A stretch of DNA of 64,000 nucleotides from positions 2,120,501 through 2,184,500 of the forward strand of contig WAEK01000001.1 of the NCBI GenBank assembly GCA_011634665.1. Reading direction: 5' to 3'. The notes beneath the pieces are model-generated. The model was not told where the DNA came from, did no database searches, and saw nothing but the letters and a program-made list of their open reading frames with translations. The DNA is from Mortierella sp. BCC40632 (lineage: Eukaryota; Mortierellomycota; Mortierellomycetes; Mortierellales; Mortierellaceae). The position numbers and the translations under genes were made by a program. Below are positions 1 to 12,027 of this stretch, piece by piece; the stretch's first letter is position 1, and each line of letters starts with the position of its first letter.

Positions 1-295
1 TCACTGCGGGTGAGCAAACGCGCCGGGAGACGCAATGGTGATGGGGAGACACCAACCTAGCCACAGTGATTTCTCAGACTTGAACAGTCCACAGCGGCCG
101 AAGCCCGACCTCAGAGAGGCGTACAGAGAGGCGGATGAAACAGTTCTGAAGTATGTGCAGGGAAAGACTAAGCTGAATGTGATGGAGCGGCTAGGAAGCT
201 GGAAAAAAGTGTTGACAATGGACGCCGGCTAAAAGACGACGAATGAGCGCAACAGGCCACGTAGGGGGTGGGCGGACAATACTCGACCCATTCAT
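1..295 (+). repeat. Diverged copy A of a duplicated fragment
   Basis: This stretch recurs, diverged, at about 928-1200. Both copies share the motif GTGAGCAAACGCGCCG near the start, then 'tagccac', 'tttctc(a/g)gacttga', and end near 'caggccacgtaggg' versus 'caggatcacgtaggg'. Copy A holds a small ORF (35-232, 65 aa, rich in charged residues). The matching frame of copy B is broken by stops, so I read these as decayed copies of a repeat or of a gene fragment, not as active genes. No protein family was recognised. The two copies have the same downstream order: fragment, GC-rich hairpin region, a 'tataaactctgcatg' block, then a poly(A) tract. Confidence 0.6.
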
Positions 296-381
296 GCGAT
301 GTGAGTGATGCCGAAGAGTATATGGACACTGTAGACTAGATTCTGTAGTATCCATTTGCGAGATTCCTTCTCGTTTAAGGT

Positions 382-474
382 CCAAGTGACAACAGGGCGG
401 CCCCGGCCGCCCTGGTATACCATAAACTCTGCATGCCCACATGGGGTCCTTGTTAACAAAAAAAAAAAAAAATT
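382..474 (+). repeat. Poly(A)-tailed hairpin repeat, copy 1
   Basis: The unit starts with ccaagtgacaac and holds a GC-rich inverted repeat: cagggcggcc at 393-402 pairs with ggccgccctg at 405-414. A 'cataaactctgcatgcccac' block and 'ggggtccttgttaac' follow, and the unit ends in 14 A. This layout (structured body, conserved 3' block, A-tail) is that of a short non-LTR retroposon (SINE-like). No Pol III A/B boxes were recognised, so the class is uncertain. Confidence 0.55.
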
Positions 475-495
475 TTCCTCTTTTTTCGCGGGTGT

Positions 496-622
496 AATCC
501 CGTTTTGGTACCAAGTGGCAACAGGGCGGCCAGTGCCGCCCTGGTCTTCTATAAACTCTACATGCCCACGTGGGGTCTTTGTTAACAAAAAAAAAAAAAA
601 AAATCCCGTTTTGGTACCAAGT
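496..622 (+). repeat. Poly(A)-tailed hairpin repeat, copy 2, with flanking direct repeats
   Basis: This is a second copy of the hairpin unit. The stem cagggcggc (522-530) pairs with gccgccctg (535-543). Its loop differs from copy 1 while the pairing is kept. The 'tataaactctacatgcccac' block and 17 A follow. The copy is bracketed by a 21-bp exact direct repeat, at 496-516 and 602-622, starting 'aatcccgttttggtaccaag'. The repeat could be a target-site duplication. Part of it ('ccaagt') also precedes copy 1 and may belong to the element itself. Confidence 0.55.
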
Positions 623-632
623 AGCAACCAGA

Positions 633-720
<88 letters not shown>
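633..720 (+). repeat. Compound A-tract and (GA)n microsatellite
   Basis: About 30 A run directly into some 55 nt of GA repeats broken by three GAAAGA variants. It follows a third, truncated 'ggtaccaagtagcaacc' unit. ORFs read through this tract (Lys-rich or Arg-Glu-rich) are artefacts. Confidence 0.9.
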
Positions 721-832
721 GAGTATTGGACGTGGCGATCCATGAAGACAGATGCATAGAGGATATCAACTCAGACAGCAAGGTACATGGCAGCACAGTT
801 CTTTGAGGGCATCGAAAAGTATGATCAAACGC

Positions 833-887
833 AGCTCTGGGGGTTAAAGTGTTATAAAAAAAAAAAAAAAAGCTCTGGGGGTTAAAG
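833..887 (+). repeat. A-tract bracketed by a 17-bp direct repeat
   Basis: AGCTCTGGGGGTTAAAG occurs at 833-849 and again at 871-887. Between them lie only 'tgttat' and 15 A. A poly(A) tract between exact direct repeats is what target-primed insertion of an almost fully 5'-truncated retroposon leaves behind. A local duplication by slippage is the alternative. Confidence 0.65.
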
Positions 888-927
888 GTGTAAGACCACA
901 GTCGAACGTGAAAAAGTCTATACGAAT

Positions 928-1332
928 CACAGCGGTGAGCAAACGCGCCGAGGGACGCAATGATGTCGGAGGACATCAACGTAGCCACCATGGTTTCTCG
1001 GACTTGACCAATCCACCAAGACCGAGGCTAAGGTCTTAAAGAAGTGTGCACGGAAGCGGATGCAGCAATGTTGGCCTGTGTCCTGGCCAAGGCCAAGATG
1101 AAATTCAACAAGATGGAGCGACTGAGGGCTGGTACTTGACTCATGCACGACAAATGACCGCAGCAGGATCACGTAGGGACCACATAGAGATCACGTAGGA
1201 ACCAGGCCCAGCAACCTGCTTAGGCGTACTCTCGATTATGGTTCCGAGTTGTGCCACAACCGCCCTGGCTTTCTATAAACTCTGCATGTCCACATGACCG
1301 TCTCTGTTACCAAAAAAAAAAAAAAAAAAAAA
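928..1332 (+). repeat. Copy B of the duplicated fragment with its poly(A) end
   Basis: This repeats the organisation of the left copy. It starts 'ggtgagcaaacgcgccg' (934 on), continues through a degenerate fragment, then a decayed hairpin region (ccgccctgg near 1260), 'ctataaactctgcatgtcc' and 'tctgttacc', and ends in about 21 A (1312-1332). The hairpin stem is lost here, which suggests an older copy. Confidence 0.55.
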
Positions 1333-2240
1333 CGACCTCCTTGTGAAGGTTTTATTGGTTAGCATGCATCCGTACATGATCTGCAGACATAGCTGGTTTG
1401 AGCATTGAGTGAGTTCAAGCTTGCCCAACACATGTAAGACGTGCTTTAGCGTATTCTATCGTTGAGAGTTTTGCTCCTAAAGAAACACCTGTGAGTAATG
1501 CGGATCGTAGGATTTAATTTTCCCGATTTAGAGCGGCAGGAACAAGAGATGACTCGCTGTCCATGACTCAGAGTGTCTATTTCAGTCGTTGGGCATGTCT
1601 GGACCTTGATCCATCGTGGTGGGTAGCCAGGAAGCAGACAAAGGCACTTGAAATGTGCAGACATTGATCAAACATGCCTCCCGCCAGGCTTTGTATTAGT
1701 GTTTGGTGTTCTCCGAGCATCACTTGCAGGATGACATCGTCTTGCACAATGCATGCACTTTGTTTTTGAGCACACGAGGAAGCAAGTAGCCTTGTTTGTA
1801 CTACAAAATATGAGAGGAGAGGAAAAAAAAAGCTTGGTCTGAGCAATCCTCATCGTTCGTCTGTTCGGTGGGGGTTGTAGTCTTGCTAGTGTAGGATGGA
1901 TCCGTTGGAACTCAATTGTGACAACTGGAGGGAGAAGAGTTGATCCGCACGGCGATTAGCACGGCGTTTCTGTGCGGACGAGGCTGGGCGCTGTAGGCGG
2001 GCGTTCGACAAGACTGAGCCCCAGCCGGTGCCCTCGGGTGAGGACAAGAGACAAGAGACAAGAGACGGGCAGGGCCTAGACGGAGAGAGCACCAAGACAA
2101 GGTGGGGTGATTATGTACGCAGACGACGGCGCTCTCTTCTGAGTGATGGGTTCGCAGCCAGCTGGCCAGTCACCCTGTGCGTTTGTTCATTTTAGCGTCT
2201 CCTCGGGGTGCTCCTCGACTTCTCCTTGCCTGTTTTGTCT
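1333..2240. other. Intergenic region upstream of VIP1
   Basis: No convincing coding sequence was seen on either strand. The short minus-strand ORFs lack recognisable motifs or splice context. The stretch ends in the CT-rich VIP1 promoter. Confidence 0.6.
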
Positions 2241-2330
2241 GCGACTCTTCCTCTCTCCTCTCCTTCTCTCTCTTTCTCTTTCTCTCGCTCTCTCTCTCTC
2301 TCACTCACTCTCTCTCTCTCTCCGCCTTTT
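2241..2330 (+). promoter_or_regulatory. CT-rich promoter/leader of VIP1
   Basis: A run of CTCTCT/TTTCTC on the coding strand lies some 45-135 nt before the VIP1 ATG (2376). Similar pyrimidine-rich coding-strand tracts precede ERG9 and the cyclin gene. Such CT tracts are known near transcription starts in fungi; the role here is inferred. Confidence 0.5.
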
Positions 2331-2375
2331 CCTCCCTACTTCCGTCCTTATCACCTAAAAGGACCATCACTGGAC

Positions 2376-5300
2376 ATGCCCACCATGAGCAACAACGACT
2401 CTGTTGATGGTGCTGCCCAACAGCGCCAGCATCCCATCATCAATGGATTCAAGATTCCTCCAAAGCCGCTCACAATGAATCCCCAGCCTGCGACCATTGC
2501 CAATGGAAGTAGCCACGGTTCCGAGGCTTCAAACGGACTGCTCTCACCTCTAGTCCCCCCAACTCCAACACAGCCTCGCCAGAAATGTAATCTCCACCTC
2601 TCATTTGTCTCTTTATTGAGTCTTCATGGCATCCTTTGTGCTAGCTCTCAACTTCATGGAGCAGGATCTCGAATCTCATTCACTTGTTCACCAGTACATC
2701 TCTCTTTGCTCTTCTCCTTTGGGTGCCCCGATAGATATCATCGGAGTCTGTGCGATGGACGACAAGGCCCGATCCAAGCCTATGCGAAATATCCTGGATC
2801 GGCTTTTGAACAGCGGCCACTTTGAAACCATCATCTTTGGAGACAAGTGCATTCTTGACGAAGGTAGAGTCCCAGCGACACCGAGTATCCTATTCCCACA
2901 CTCTGATGATTGCTTTGCCTCGTATCAAGAGTGGGTCGTAGTGATTTGGTTCTTTTTGGCGGATCATTGTTGTAACTGTTCTCTTGGGCGCGGGCTTCAT
3001 ATTATTGCCCAGTACCAGAGGAGGGAAGCATACAAAGCATGACTACATCGTCCCAAGCCTCGTCATTCGTCTCTCGTCCCTCTTTTCTCTCGCTCTCGTT
3101 GCTAATATCGTTGCGGTCTTGCTCTGGTCTGCTAGATGTTCAAACCTGGCCAGCCTGCGATTTTTTTATTTCGTTTTTCTCCAAGGGATTCCCGCTCTAC
3201 AAAGCAATCGAATATGTGAAGCTCCGATCACCTTTTTGCGTCAACGACCTTGACCTTCAGACTGTCCTTTGGGACCGACGTCTTGTCCTTGAGATCTTGG
3301 ACAGTGTAGGGGTACCGACGCCCCATCGTCTGTCCATGGATCGGGATGGTGGACCCAAGCTAGACGCACGGACACGCCAAAAACTGAGGCTGAGAGGAGT
3401 GAGCCTACAGGAGAATAGGCCAGTACCTACGTTTAAAATCATTGATCAAGACACTATTCGGATTGGAGAAAGGGTCATAACAAAGCCTTTTGTCGAGAAA
3501 CCTGTATCGGGTGAAGACCACAACATTCATATCTACTACCACTCTTCTACAGGCGGTGGTGCTAGACGACTCTTCAGAAAGGTACTTGGAAGAGAATTAC
3601 TTTATTTGCCGCCTACTGTATTTGAAAAAAAAAAAAAAAAAATCCACTTTGCATTGACAAATGGCTTCATTTTATCAACTCATCTAGGTGGCAAACAAAT
3701 CTAGCGAATATGACCCTGATCTCAACTTGCCAAGGATGGAAGGCTCCTATATTTACGAAGAGTTTATGGACGTTGATAATGCTGAAGATGTCAAAGTCTA
3801 TACCATCGGAGAGACTTTTGTACACGCGGAAACTAGAAAGTAAGATACCGATCACAGATCGCTTTTCAAAGTGGTTTCTCATTCAATTGGCTTTTACGCT
3901 TCTATGGACACTAACAATCTCTATTTCAATCTATAGATCGCCAGTCGTAGATGGGCATGTACGCAGGAATACTGATGGCAAAGAGATCCGCTATGTAACA
4001 CAACTGACGCCTGAGGAGAAGAAGATGGCAACATCTATTTGTAAGGCATTTGGCCAGCGTGTCTGTGGGTTCGATCTTCTACGCGTCGGAGGCAAATCTT
4101 ATGTGATCGATGTGAACGGATGGTCTTTTGTCAAAGGAAACAACTACTACTATAACAACTGCGCTAGCATTCTCCAGGATGTCTTTCTCCGCAATGCTCA
4201 TCAACGTAAACTGTCAGAAGTTGTCTTCCCCAAGGAACTGAGTGCCGAGAATGCGTGGAGACTCAAGGCCTTCGTGTCGGTCTTTAGACATGCGGACAGG
4301 ACACCCAAGCAAAAGATGAAGTTTTCATTTAGCTCTGCGCCTTTCCGGGAACTATTGAATGGAGGTGGCGAGGAGGTCATCATTCGTCAAGCCCGTGATC
4401 TCAAACTGGTCTCTGCCGCTGCAGAGCAGGCAATGGAGGAGGGACTTGAAGACACTAAAAAGTTGATGCAACTTAAGAATATCCTGGACAAGAAGTCAAA
4501 TCTTCCAGGAACCAAAGTCCAAGTCAAGCCGTCGTATTCCAAGGGCGCTGATGGCATGACACAGACCGTCAAGCTGAAGATCATTGTCAAATGGGGCGGA
4601 GAGGTAAGTGACCTAAGTCTTTTAATTAGTCTGACTAGAACTTACGTTGGATGCACTAATGCTCATTGGTTCTTTGTTACCTTTGCTTTGAATTTCTGCT
4701 GGGCTAGTTTACACATGCGGCAAAGTATCAGTCAAGAGATTTGGGCGACAATCTTAGAAAGGACTTGCTTATCATGAACAAGCACGTTTTGGAGGACGTC
4801 AAGATCTATACGTCTTCAGAACGCCGAGTCCGTGCAACAGCCGAGCTGTTCACACAGCGATTTCTTGATATTCGGGAGGTTCCTAAAGACATGCTTTTAA
4901 TTCGCAAGGAGATGTTGGACGACAGCAACGCTGCCAAAGAAAGGACGGATGAAGTCAAGAAAGAGCTCCATGATCTCCTACAACCTGACCACGCAGAGGA
5001 AATCCAAAAATATTGGCCTAAAGGTCAAGAGGATCCCGGTCAACTCGTGGATGATATGATTGTCTCCATGAGAGTATTGCGGGGGATTATGCGGAAGAAT
5101 TTTGAGCAGATGGATGTGAATCTGATCCAGAAGAACTGGTGCTGTTACGAAAGCCCAGCCCTATTCTATGAACGATGGGAAAAAATTTTCGGCGAGTTTG
5201 CTGATGGAGACCGGTCGACGTTCGATCCGTCTAAAGTCTCTGAGCTCTATGATTCGCTGAAGTACGATGCGCTTCATAATCGACCATTCCTTGAGAGCAT

Positions 5301-6464
5301 ATTTGTAGACAGAGATTCGGATACAGGACTGGGACCAATTAAGGAGCTTTACACCAAGTCCAAAATCCTGTTTGATTTCGTGTCGCCTCTAGAGTACGGA
5401 ATCAGTGGGAAAGAGCGACTCGAAATTGGCTTGTTGACCAGCTTACCGCTTATCAAGCAGATCGTGGAGGACTTGGAGTCCTGTAAGCGCACAGCTGCAG
5501 CCCCGTGCACAAGACTCTACTTTACAAAAGGTGAATATACAATGTCGATATCGTCGAAGAGATTTGACTACTCAATCTTGTTGTTTCTGAGGCCAAAACT
5601 AACGGCGTTTTTTAACCTCCATGTATACCATAGAGTCACACGTTCACACGTTGCTCAATATCGTCTACCTTTCTGGAATACCTACGCGCATCAGTAAAAG
5701 CGAGATCCCTGAACTTGATTGTAAGGCATAAGTTATTGTACGAAAGAGACTCTTGGGATACGAGCCTAGTCAATCTGTGATTATTGACTGAATGTTTCTT
5801 TTCACTATTATTTCTAGATCTGACACAGATAACATTTGAGCTGTACGAGAGAAGTGCTCCCGGGACACCGGTGAGCTCGCCACTCACAGGAACCCCTACA
5901 ACTGCCTCATCACCAAACGGAAGTATCGGTCCTAATTCACCCAGCACCCCAGAGTACTCGCTTCGGATTGGGTTCTCTCCTGGAGCAGGCAATCCGAATA
6001 TTCTTGATCTACAGATGGATTCCAAGCACTGCCTTTCTGTTATGCCGCGCCGTAATCTCACAGATCATTTGCCACTGGAAGCGGCGTTGAGGTATTACAA
6101 GACTCAGGTGGGAGATCCCAGATACAAATCCGTCAATCGAAAGATTCGTGAGAGCAGGATGCTGGGACACAAGCTAGTTGTGGCAAACGAAGGCGAGGAA
6201 TTGGCAATGATCCAAGATGAGGCTCCATTGATGGTTGTTGGCTCACCAATGGGTCTAGGTGGTGTCGAGACCCATTTTATGAGCCATGCCAACCGCGCTG
6301 CCTCGGATTCTGACGCCCACGGGAATACCAATCATAGTGAAGATGGAGCAGATCTGGCTAGGGTTACTGAGGCAGTCTCGGATCTGAAATTGCCATCTAA
6401 TCTTTCACAGGACGAAAAAAAAAAAAAAGTCAATGGTGCATTGACTCATAACGTTCGGGAATAA
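2376..6464 (+). CDS. VIP1: Inositol hexakisphosphate/diphosphoinositol kinase (Vip1/Asp1/PPIP5K)
   Basis: Makes and turns over inositol pyrophosphates (1-InsP7/InsP8), which report phosphate and energy state. Exons: 2376-2586, 2735-2863, 3136-3581, 3688-3839, 3937-4603, 4708-5530, 5634-5720, 5818-6464. They splice in frame to 1053 aa, the usual family size. The first about 70 residues are a low-complexity leader. The ATP-grasp kinase domain follows (about 70-400) with [11 protein letters not shown], the [10 protein letters not shown] region and [13 protein letters not shown]. The C-terminal histidine-acid-phosphatase-like domain starts with [11 protein letters not shown] near residue 428, so the RHxxR signature is intact. 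The protein ends with a short Lys-run tail. The 106-nt intron 3 holds an A17 tract. The start was chosen because the upstream frame is CT-repeat translation; a second Met lies three codons on. Very sure of the family. Confidence 0.96.
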
Positions 6465-7161
6465 GTGGATTGTACGATAGTTATGGAGACTCAAGTGTGC
6501 ATTTTATTTCAAAGATTTCACCGTGCCCGATAAAAAAAAGTGCTTGTTTGCAGAAAACTATGCAAATAGATGGTCCATGTGTAATGACCCTCTGTCGAAA
6601 AGATCACCAAAGATTTTTGAATACAATAAAAGGATGGGTATCGCTAACTGCTTTTATACAGTGCCAGAGCTTTTGAAATCGTGGTTTACGGGTTTTGTGA
6701 ATGGTCTCTATTGGAAATCTACCACGATATTGTGCTTAATGACTTGACGCATGGTATGTGTTGAATATGAAGTCAGTAACTCCTTTCTTCACTGGATCTG
6801 GTAGTCAACAGAACAGGCGCAGGAGACTAAATGTGAGTTGGCAATATTGATGAGCTGGGGCTATAGAGGTTGCGAGAGGCAATGAGTGCTGTCAAGGGTT
6901 TGAAGGAAGACATAGTCTACCATTTGAACAAAGAGATGGATTCCCAACACAGAAGAGATGGTTCGCAAAGTAGTGGTCAAACAAGGGCTAAAAAAAAATA
7001 CTGTCATCGATGCGCATTTAGAATGTGCATTCTTCTTTTCTCTTTATCATCTCCCAAAGCATGGTGTGCGTGTCATGTTGGACTTTGGTTCTACATTTTT
7101 TTCTCTCATGGAAAACTCGTATTCTCAAGTACCCATGGTGAGAAGAATAAGCTTCACCCAA
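6465..7161. other. Convergent intergenic region VIP1 / CPSF-A-like gene
   Basis: Holds the VIP1 3' end. An AATAAA at 6625-6630 lies about 160 nt after the stop. Short plus-strand ORFs (6523-6747, 6870-7199) have fairly protein-like composition but no recognised motif. They could be remnants of a mobile element or chance. Confidence 0.5.
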
Positions 7162-10100
7162 CTATTGCTGGTGCCAGTCCAAAGAACGTAGAAAGATGAG
7201 AATGTGGCCAACAATATTCGAGGTCTTGCAAAGGCCCTTCTTGTGTGGAGAAAGGCAGTCATCTTGCTTAAGATTGCTAGAGTGCTGGCCCTGATCTCCT
7301 TGGCCATCTATGGATTGAACTGTGCTGGTATCGCTTATTGGATTGTGGAGCATCTCTTGTTCTTGAGTAGTCATTCCACATTGCTTCATCCATTCTTGTA
7401 CGGTCCATTCAAGTCCAATGGCTCGACTCACGATCTCGATCTGGCTCTCGTGAGTTAGATCTAGATATTGATCCACCAAGTTTCCATCAATTACATGCTG
7501 TCCTGGTGACGAGAGTGATCGATAGCGGTCGTGCAGGTTGCCGAGAGCAGGACGACTCGGGTAAAATGTTTGAAGAACAGTCTGAACAGAAGAAAGGATC
7601 GTGAAAATAGTAGGATCAATCCTCCAAAAGCCAACCACACTGCCAAGGAGCGAGCATCCGATCAATGCTTGAGAGGAGAGTCTTTGGTGCGGCCACTGAG
7701 AGTCAGAGGAGGAAGACTGAGTTGGAGCCGATTGAAGTAAAGTCCCTTGGCGAAGCATTGGGTTGATAGAGTCATATCCTTGATCAGCGAAGCTAGAGTC
7801 TTTTTGCTTCAAGTTTGGGGCACTTGTGCCTGTCTCTGATCCTGAAGGTGTCCACGGCAGTAAGACCCGCGAGGTCATTAGAGTTGCCAACTCTTGGGGT
7901 AACGTAGTAGATGAGCGAGACGATACTCCAGATCTTAAGGATAGGTCGAGGTAGTCGGGTTGCGTAAGTAGCCGGCCATCATCAGTATCGCCTTTTCCTT
8001 CAGAAGATACGCCACCCATTGCAGAGGATCGTTGGATTAAAGGGACACCTCGTAACGATCTCTCTTCAGTATGCCAGACATTCGCAATCCGTATTCTATT
8101 CATTGCCTCCCCGACATGGAAAGAAAATCGGTCCACGAGTGATCGCTGATGTGTAGGACCATCTATTGAAAAGATCAGAAATGCGATGCCGTTAATAAAA
8201 TGAAAAAGTAGAAGTCATCTTATCGAACAATCAATTTGCTGTCACTCATTGTACCTCGCGAATAGCCAACACCAAATATTCCTCCAGCCATGTCAACACC
8301 GATCGCAAGGTCAGGTGAAATTGCCAAGCAGTCGGACACCACCCTAGCGGATCGTGCGCTAATCATAAATTAAGGATAAGCCAACTGTAATTAGCAAAGT
8401 TGTTCTTTCACCACTACCCACCCGCCCTACTCTCACGCCCTTCCTCTCCGATTTGCCTGTCTTATCCCATGAACTAGGAAAAGGTAGCATGGTGACCGTA
8501 TTGATAGCCATTTTCAATACCTTTTAAAGAATTTTAGCTTGTCAAAGCTGCGTTCACCGGCTACTCCGGGCTGATACTCGTAAAAGCTGATGGATTCGCG
8601 GCGGGAGCCAGTACAGATCATGTTTCCATGTGTCGATATTTGGACTATAGGCCATCGTTCACGGTAACTGGCTCTTTCAACCAACCTGTGGACCAGAAAA
8701 AGAAATAAAAAATGGGGAATAAATTATCACAAAGCAAAGAGAAGCGCACAGAATCCAGTTCGCAATAGGGTCCCAAATATTGACTGTTCCCAACTTTAGG
8801 CTTACGTTTTCTTTTCAAGGTCCAGAGCTAGCAGCTTGAGTACTGGACCATTCGATATCAATAGCATCCTATTGGATCAGCAATATGAGAGTCTTTCAAC
8901 TACAGTTTGACCGACTTAGACTAGAATAAATTATTCGGGAAAGGAGCAGCCAGCTGGTCAACCACTTACATTTCCTTGAAAATAGAAATGGCAAACACAG
9001 GTGCTGACATTGTCATGGCCCATCGTAGATCCAATTCGAATTTCCGATGCCGTCGATCTTGTTTCTAGTGAATAGGCAGTAGCATAAAGAATAACAATAA
9101 TAAAGGTCAGATTTTTGGGAGGGGGATGGAGCTGTGGAATCATCTACTATCTCGTAGTCCGCCTCTGGCCTGCTACCCAACACAGCCTTGACCAAAAATA
9201 CCTTAGATTGCTTGACTGACAAAACTACTAGTCGCCCTGTCCTAGGTGCCGAAGCAGACATCTCCGACCCGGTTGGTGAGAAAATGCCTGTACCAATACA
9301 CAAGTAAACTGCATCCGTCTTGTTTACACGAGGGATTCTCCATTCTTTTCAGGACGATCATTTCATCGAGGAAATGGGAAAGAGTTGAAATGAAGAAGAG
9401 AGGACAGTGTCAGGAAGATGCTGTAAGTTTGTAAATGGCGTTGATTAGACTGCTCTTTGTCGTAGGACGCTTTGACCATACCTGTCATACTATAAACAGA
9501 CTCTCCCTGTTTTAGTCCAAACTGTGCAACGATGTGTTGTCGCTCACGGCCTGGCTCGCTGGACGATCTATTGACAGAGTATAAATCTTCAGTGTTAGAT
9601 ATAGTGTAAACCACAGGGTTCCTCAGGCAGCTGCTATAGATACATTATGTTACCTTTCGGGATCGATTAGATAGACAGTTGATTCTGCAAAGGGGAACTT
9701 TGCTCCTACGCATGCTACAAGTAGGAGTCTTTTCGATGTGATATCTAAGATCCTTCGAGGTGTCTACAAATTCAGAGGAATGGAGACCTGTTAATCTGGA
9801 CGCCCACACCGAAGGTCAAGTTACTAAACCTAGCTTGAAGAAATAAGACGGCTATACCTCTCCAAGCATGAGTTTCTGTCGAGTGTACTTCTGAGCGATC
9901 TCTAGGTTGACCAGCTGCATATCTAGGTTGTCCACGATAAACGAAAACTCAGAAGGCGAAGACTGAGTTTGCTTTGTTGATTGGAATGAGCACGCTTGTG
10001 ACACCTTCCAAAGCGAAGAGGCCAGCACAGCAATGGTTAGTGTCTTGCTATTAACCAATGTGCTTCATACGAAACAAGCACATTGCTGTTCTTACTCTGC

Positions 10101-11977
10101 CTCATTCACTTACTTCTTCATCGAACAATACTGGCTGAATCTCCAGGTCTTTTTCATATGCGAATTGCCATAGTTTGTCTGACATGACAAGAGCCTTCGA
10201 GAGGACATCGTCATCGGTGTATGCAAATTTCACAGGCAAAATTCCCAACTTGAACAGGCGAGGCGAGGAGAGCACACGCGCTGGCAATACTAATTGTGTC
10301 GGCCGGTGCTCACCCATGGGCATCAGACAGTTATATGATAAAATACATCCATCACGAAGACCAACCAAAATTTTCCGTCTTGATCCGTTTTTCAGGACAA
10401 AGATTGAATGTGGGATAGTGACATTGTCGCTCCCAGTCTGAGCTAGTAGGTCATAAGGAAAAGATGGATGAAATGAATACGCATCTCGGTGCCTGACCAG
10501 AAAGCGCTCTCAGAGCTAAAGGCAAGCCAATATATTTGCATTTGCTTACCTAAAGACTCGGTATAGACGTCGAGAACTCCATCCCAAGTGATCTCAAATA
10601 AAAGCACTGATGGCTCTAAAGTACCAATACAACAGAATACACGGCTATGACCCATGGCACTATCAGGGCCTGTCTCTGAAGAGCCTTGATTGGCATGACG
10701 ATCTCTCCAGCAGTAGATGGTTGTTGGTTCTGCTCCAATTGCCTTTGAAGCCACTTCTTGAAAGCCATGATCTGAAGAAATGTGTGAGCTTTGTTCCAGT
10801 TCGACGCCAGTGAACTTCAAAAATATGACGGAGCTAACTCCTGAGCATACTTGACCAAAAAGAAGAATATTATCTGTAGCCCAGCAGGCAGAAGCAATCA
10901 CTCCTGCTTTAGCCATCCACGTATGTTTCTTTCCTGACGCCATGCATGTTGCAATCACTCCCAGTCGATGAACTTGAAACAAGACACCGTCGGAAAGGCG
11001 ACCGGCGCACACAGTGGCCTGAAAAAGATCTAGCCCGCTAGACTCGCTGATATCCTCCAGACTTCCTACCCAGTTCCCCCCACCAAAAAAAAAAAAAAAA
11101 AAGACCCAAGAATTGATGGAATGAGTTATAGGTATGCAGCACCGGGAGATCGTCGTCAGAGAACAGGTAGCCCTTCTGACAATGGTTCTTACCTCTATCG
11201 CCTCGACGCATCACTTTTGTACTCTGAACAAAGGATACAACAAGGAATGTATCAAAACTGTCGTCCTGATTCTCTTTGGCACTCCAAATCCCAGTCGCGC
11301 CTGCAAAGTATTCGTTTCCACTGCTGCCTGAGCTCTCAGTTGACACACCGTATCGAATCCTTCTGACTGATCCCTCAGTTCTCATCCCTGAGCAAACAAA
11401 CAGTGTATCTCTCCCCGGAAATGATGGCTCACGAGCGCAGAAATCCATAATTGGGGAGCAGTTTTGAAGTTCTGTAACCGCAAAGAGGTCAATGCCAGAT
11501 TCCTCCTCTTTGATAGCCAGAATGTTGCCATCTCCTTGATCACTCGAGTACATTAGATAGTCTGTGTGAAGAGTGATTTCTTTTCCATTGGATTCATCAT
11601 GAAGAGACTCTGTGACGAGTTGTTGTCTGGCCAACACGACCATCACATCTCCTACTGGCTTATCTCCCGAAATGAGCTCAAACGCCATTGTGAGCGTAAG
11701 GCCATGGATATTGATTCGGTAGAGTTCTGCTGTGTCACTTCCCAGGTACACTGTCTGGTCTACAGCTGTATCTGGTGAACGAGGTGGTGTAGCACAAGCC
11801 GATATGAGCGGATAAAATCCAGCAGGAGGGTGAGCAGTGGTGTGACCAGTCGGGATTTCGTTCCCTTCCCGTTTCAATAACTGTAACGATCCATGGTGGG
11901 AATGAGTTGCTGGGGTTGTGGGCCCAGAGTCTACAGGTTTTTGCACCGTAACCAGTGATACTTTCACTTCCTATGAG

Positions 11978-12027
<50 letters not shown>

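Noticed and set aside
2208..2375. Upstream extension of the VIP1 frame
   Set aside because: It reads a CT repeat; the family-compatible start is the Met at 2376.
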